Below, in pieces: positions 5,646 through 6,055 of a stretch of 6,055 bases of DNA (the first letter of the stretch is position 1; each line of letters starts with the position of its first letter). The position numbers were made by a program, and so were the translations under genes. The notes beneath the pieces are model-generated. The model was not told where the DNA came from, made no database searches, and saw nothing but the letters and a program-made list of their open reading frames with translations. This DNA is from Clostridia bacterium. GTDB taxonomy: Bacteria; Bacillota_A; Clostridia; Oscillospirales; Acutalibacteraceae. The stretch lies in assembly GCA_017423885.1 (NCBI GenBank), contig JAFPCJ010000140.1, forward strand, positions 1-6,055. Reading direction: 5' to 3'.

Positions 5646-6055
5646 ATGATAGAGCAAAAAGCATTGGCTTATGTTAATATGTACGGAGTTTTGGGAGCGC
5701 TTGAAAATCTTTGCGAGCTTGACGAAAAAGCAAAGCAGATATTAAGCGAGCTTAAAAAGGAGACCGCACTGTGCTTTGAGGTGAAAAACGGACCATGCTG
5801 TACATTCCGCTTCTCAAAAAACGGCTGTAAAATGACCGAGGGGGATAAGGGCTGTAACTGTAAGATGACCTTTTCCTCTCCCGAAAAATTCAATGCACTG
5901 ATAAACGATTCAAAGCCGGGCATGCCTACAAAGGGAATAATAAAGACCCTTTCCTTCCTACTCGGCACATTCACAAAGCTTACCGACCGTCTCAACGAGG
6001 TGCTTCGTCCGAGTGAGGACGCTATGCGTGATAAAGCTTTTTTCGAGGAAAATAC
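5646..6055 (+). CDS. Cysteine-rich SCP2-like protein, 3' end beyond the window
   Basis: The frame stays open from the ATG at 5646 to the window edge, giving the first 136 residues of an incomplete protein. AAGGGGG (5629-5635) lies 10 nt upstream, and the start is 2 bp after the yfbR stop. The region of residues 42-115 (strand-like CFEVKNGPCCTFRF, then a KMTFSSPEKFNALI segment and a KPGMPTKGIIKTLSFLLGTFTKL segment) resembles the SCP2 sterol-carrier-like fold, in which a small beta sheet and helices make a lipid-binding pocket. I recall similar SCP2-like clostridial proteins continuing LRP plus FFEE as here, usually about twice this length. Seven cysteines (23, 43, 51, 52, 61, 70, 72), including CC and CxC, are unusual for a cytoplasmic protein. 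There is no signal peptide. The family call is by recollection of pattern and the function is unknown. Confidence 0.72.
   Translation, partial: MIEQKALAYVNMYGVLGALENLCELDEKAKQILSELKKETALCFEVKNGPCCTFRFSKNGCKMTEGDKGCNCKMTFSSPEKFNALINDSKPGMPTKGIIKTLSFLLGTFTKLTDRLNEVLRPSEDAMRDKAFFEEN

Noticed and set aside
5310..5657. 115-residue - strand open frame, serine-rich
   Set aside because: It is antisense to yfbR; the serine richness is a mirror of the GAG/GCG-type codons on the real strand.
5669..5995. 108-residue - strand open frame
   Set aside because: It is antisense to the SCP2-like frame, which has a good ribosome binding site, tight spacing after yfbR and a recognisable pattern.

Overview
The window looks like chromosomal DNA from a gut-type Clostridia bacterium, most likely of the Ruminococcaceae/Oscillospiraceae group. 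The grounds are strong AGGAG-type ribosome binding sites, sigma-A style promoters, moderate GC, a YfhO-family membrane protein, and a short dispersed repeat with TGTCATTGC/GCAATGACA ends of a kind I recall from such genomes. The taxonomic call is inference; no rRNA or tRNA gene is present.

Layout. Positions 22-56 hold a strong terminator for a gene that ends at or before the left edge. Positions 82-327 hold a non-coding repeat block containing an 88-bp near-perfect tandem duplication. A clear promoter (384-412) then drives a two-gene + strand operon. Its genes are a NagD-like HAD phosphatase (450-1223) and, 15 bp downstream, a NodB/CE4-type polysaccharide deacetylase-like protein without a signal peptide (1239-2102). 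The operon ends in a strong terminator (2122-2173). A second copy of the repeat lies at 2209-2309 in the opposite orientation, so the operon is bracketed by inverted copies that share 37 identical bases.

The - strand carries one large gene (4972 to 2369), an 867-residue YfhO-family multi-pass membrane protein. It is predicted to be a GT-C-like transferase for cell-envelope glycosylation and has an acidic cytoplasmic tail. From the same intergenic region (4973-5061) a + strand operon runs rightwards. It encodes a YfbR-type HD-domain 5'-deoxynucleotidase (5062-5643) and a cysteine-rich SCP2-like protein (5646 to beyond the window end). The two divergent promoters are built around one perfect inverted repeat, each arm being an extended -10 element, so polymerase can probably occupy only one at a time.

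The three units probably act separately: sugar-phosphate or carbohydrate metabolism (NagD plus deacetylase), envelope glycosylation (YfhO), and nucleotide-pool housekeeping (YfbR). I see no defence system, CRISPR array, transposase or biosynthetic cluster, and no strong case for a wholly new system. The best leads are the inverted repeat pair around the first operon, the overlapping divergent promoter, and the duplicated motif in the YfhO tail.
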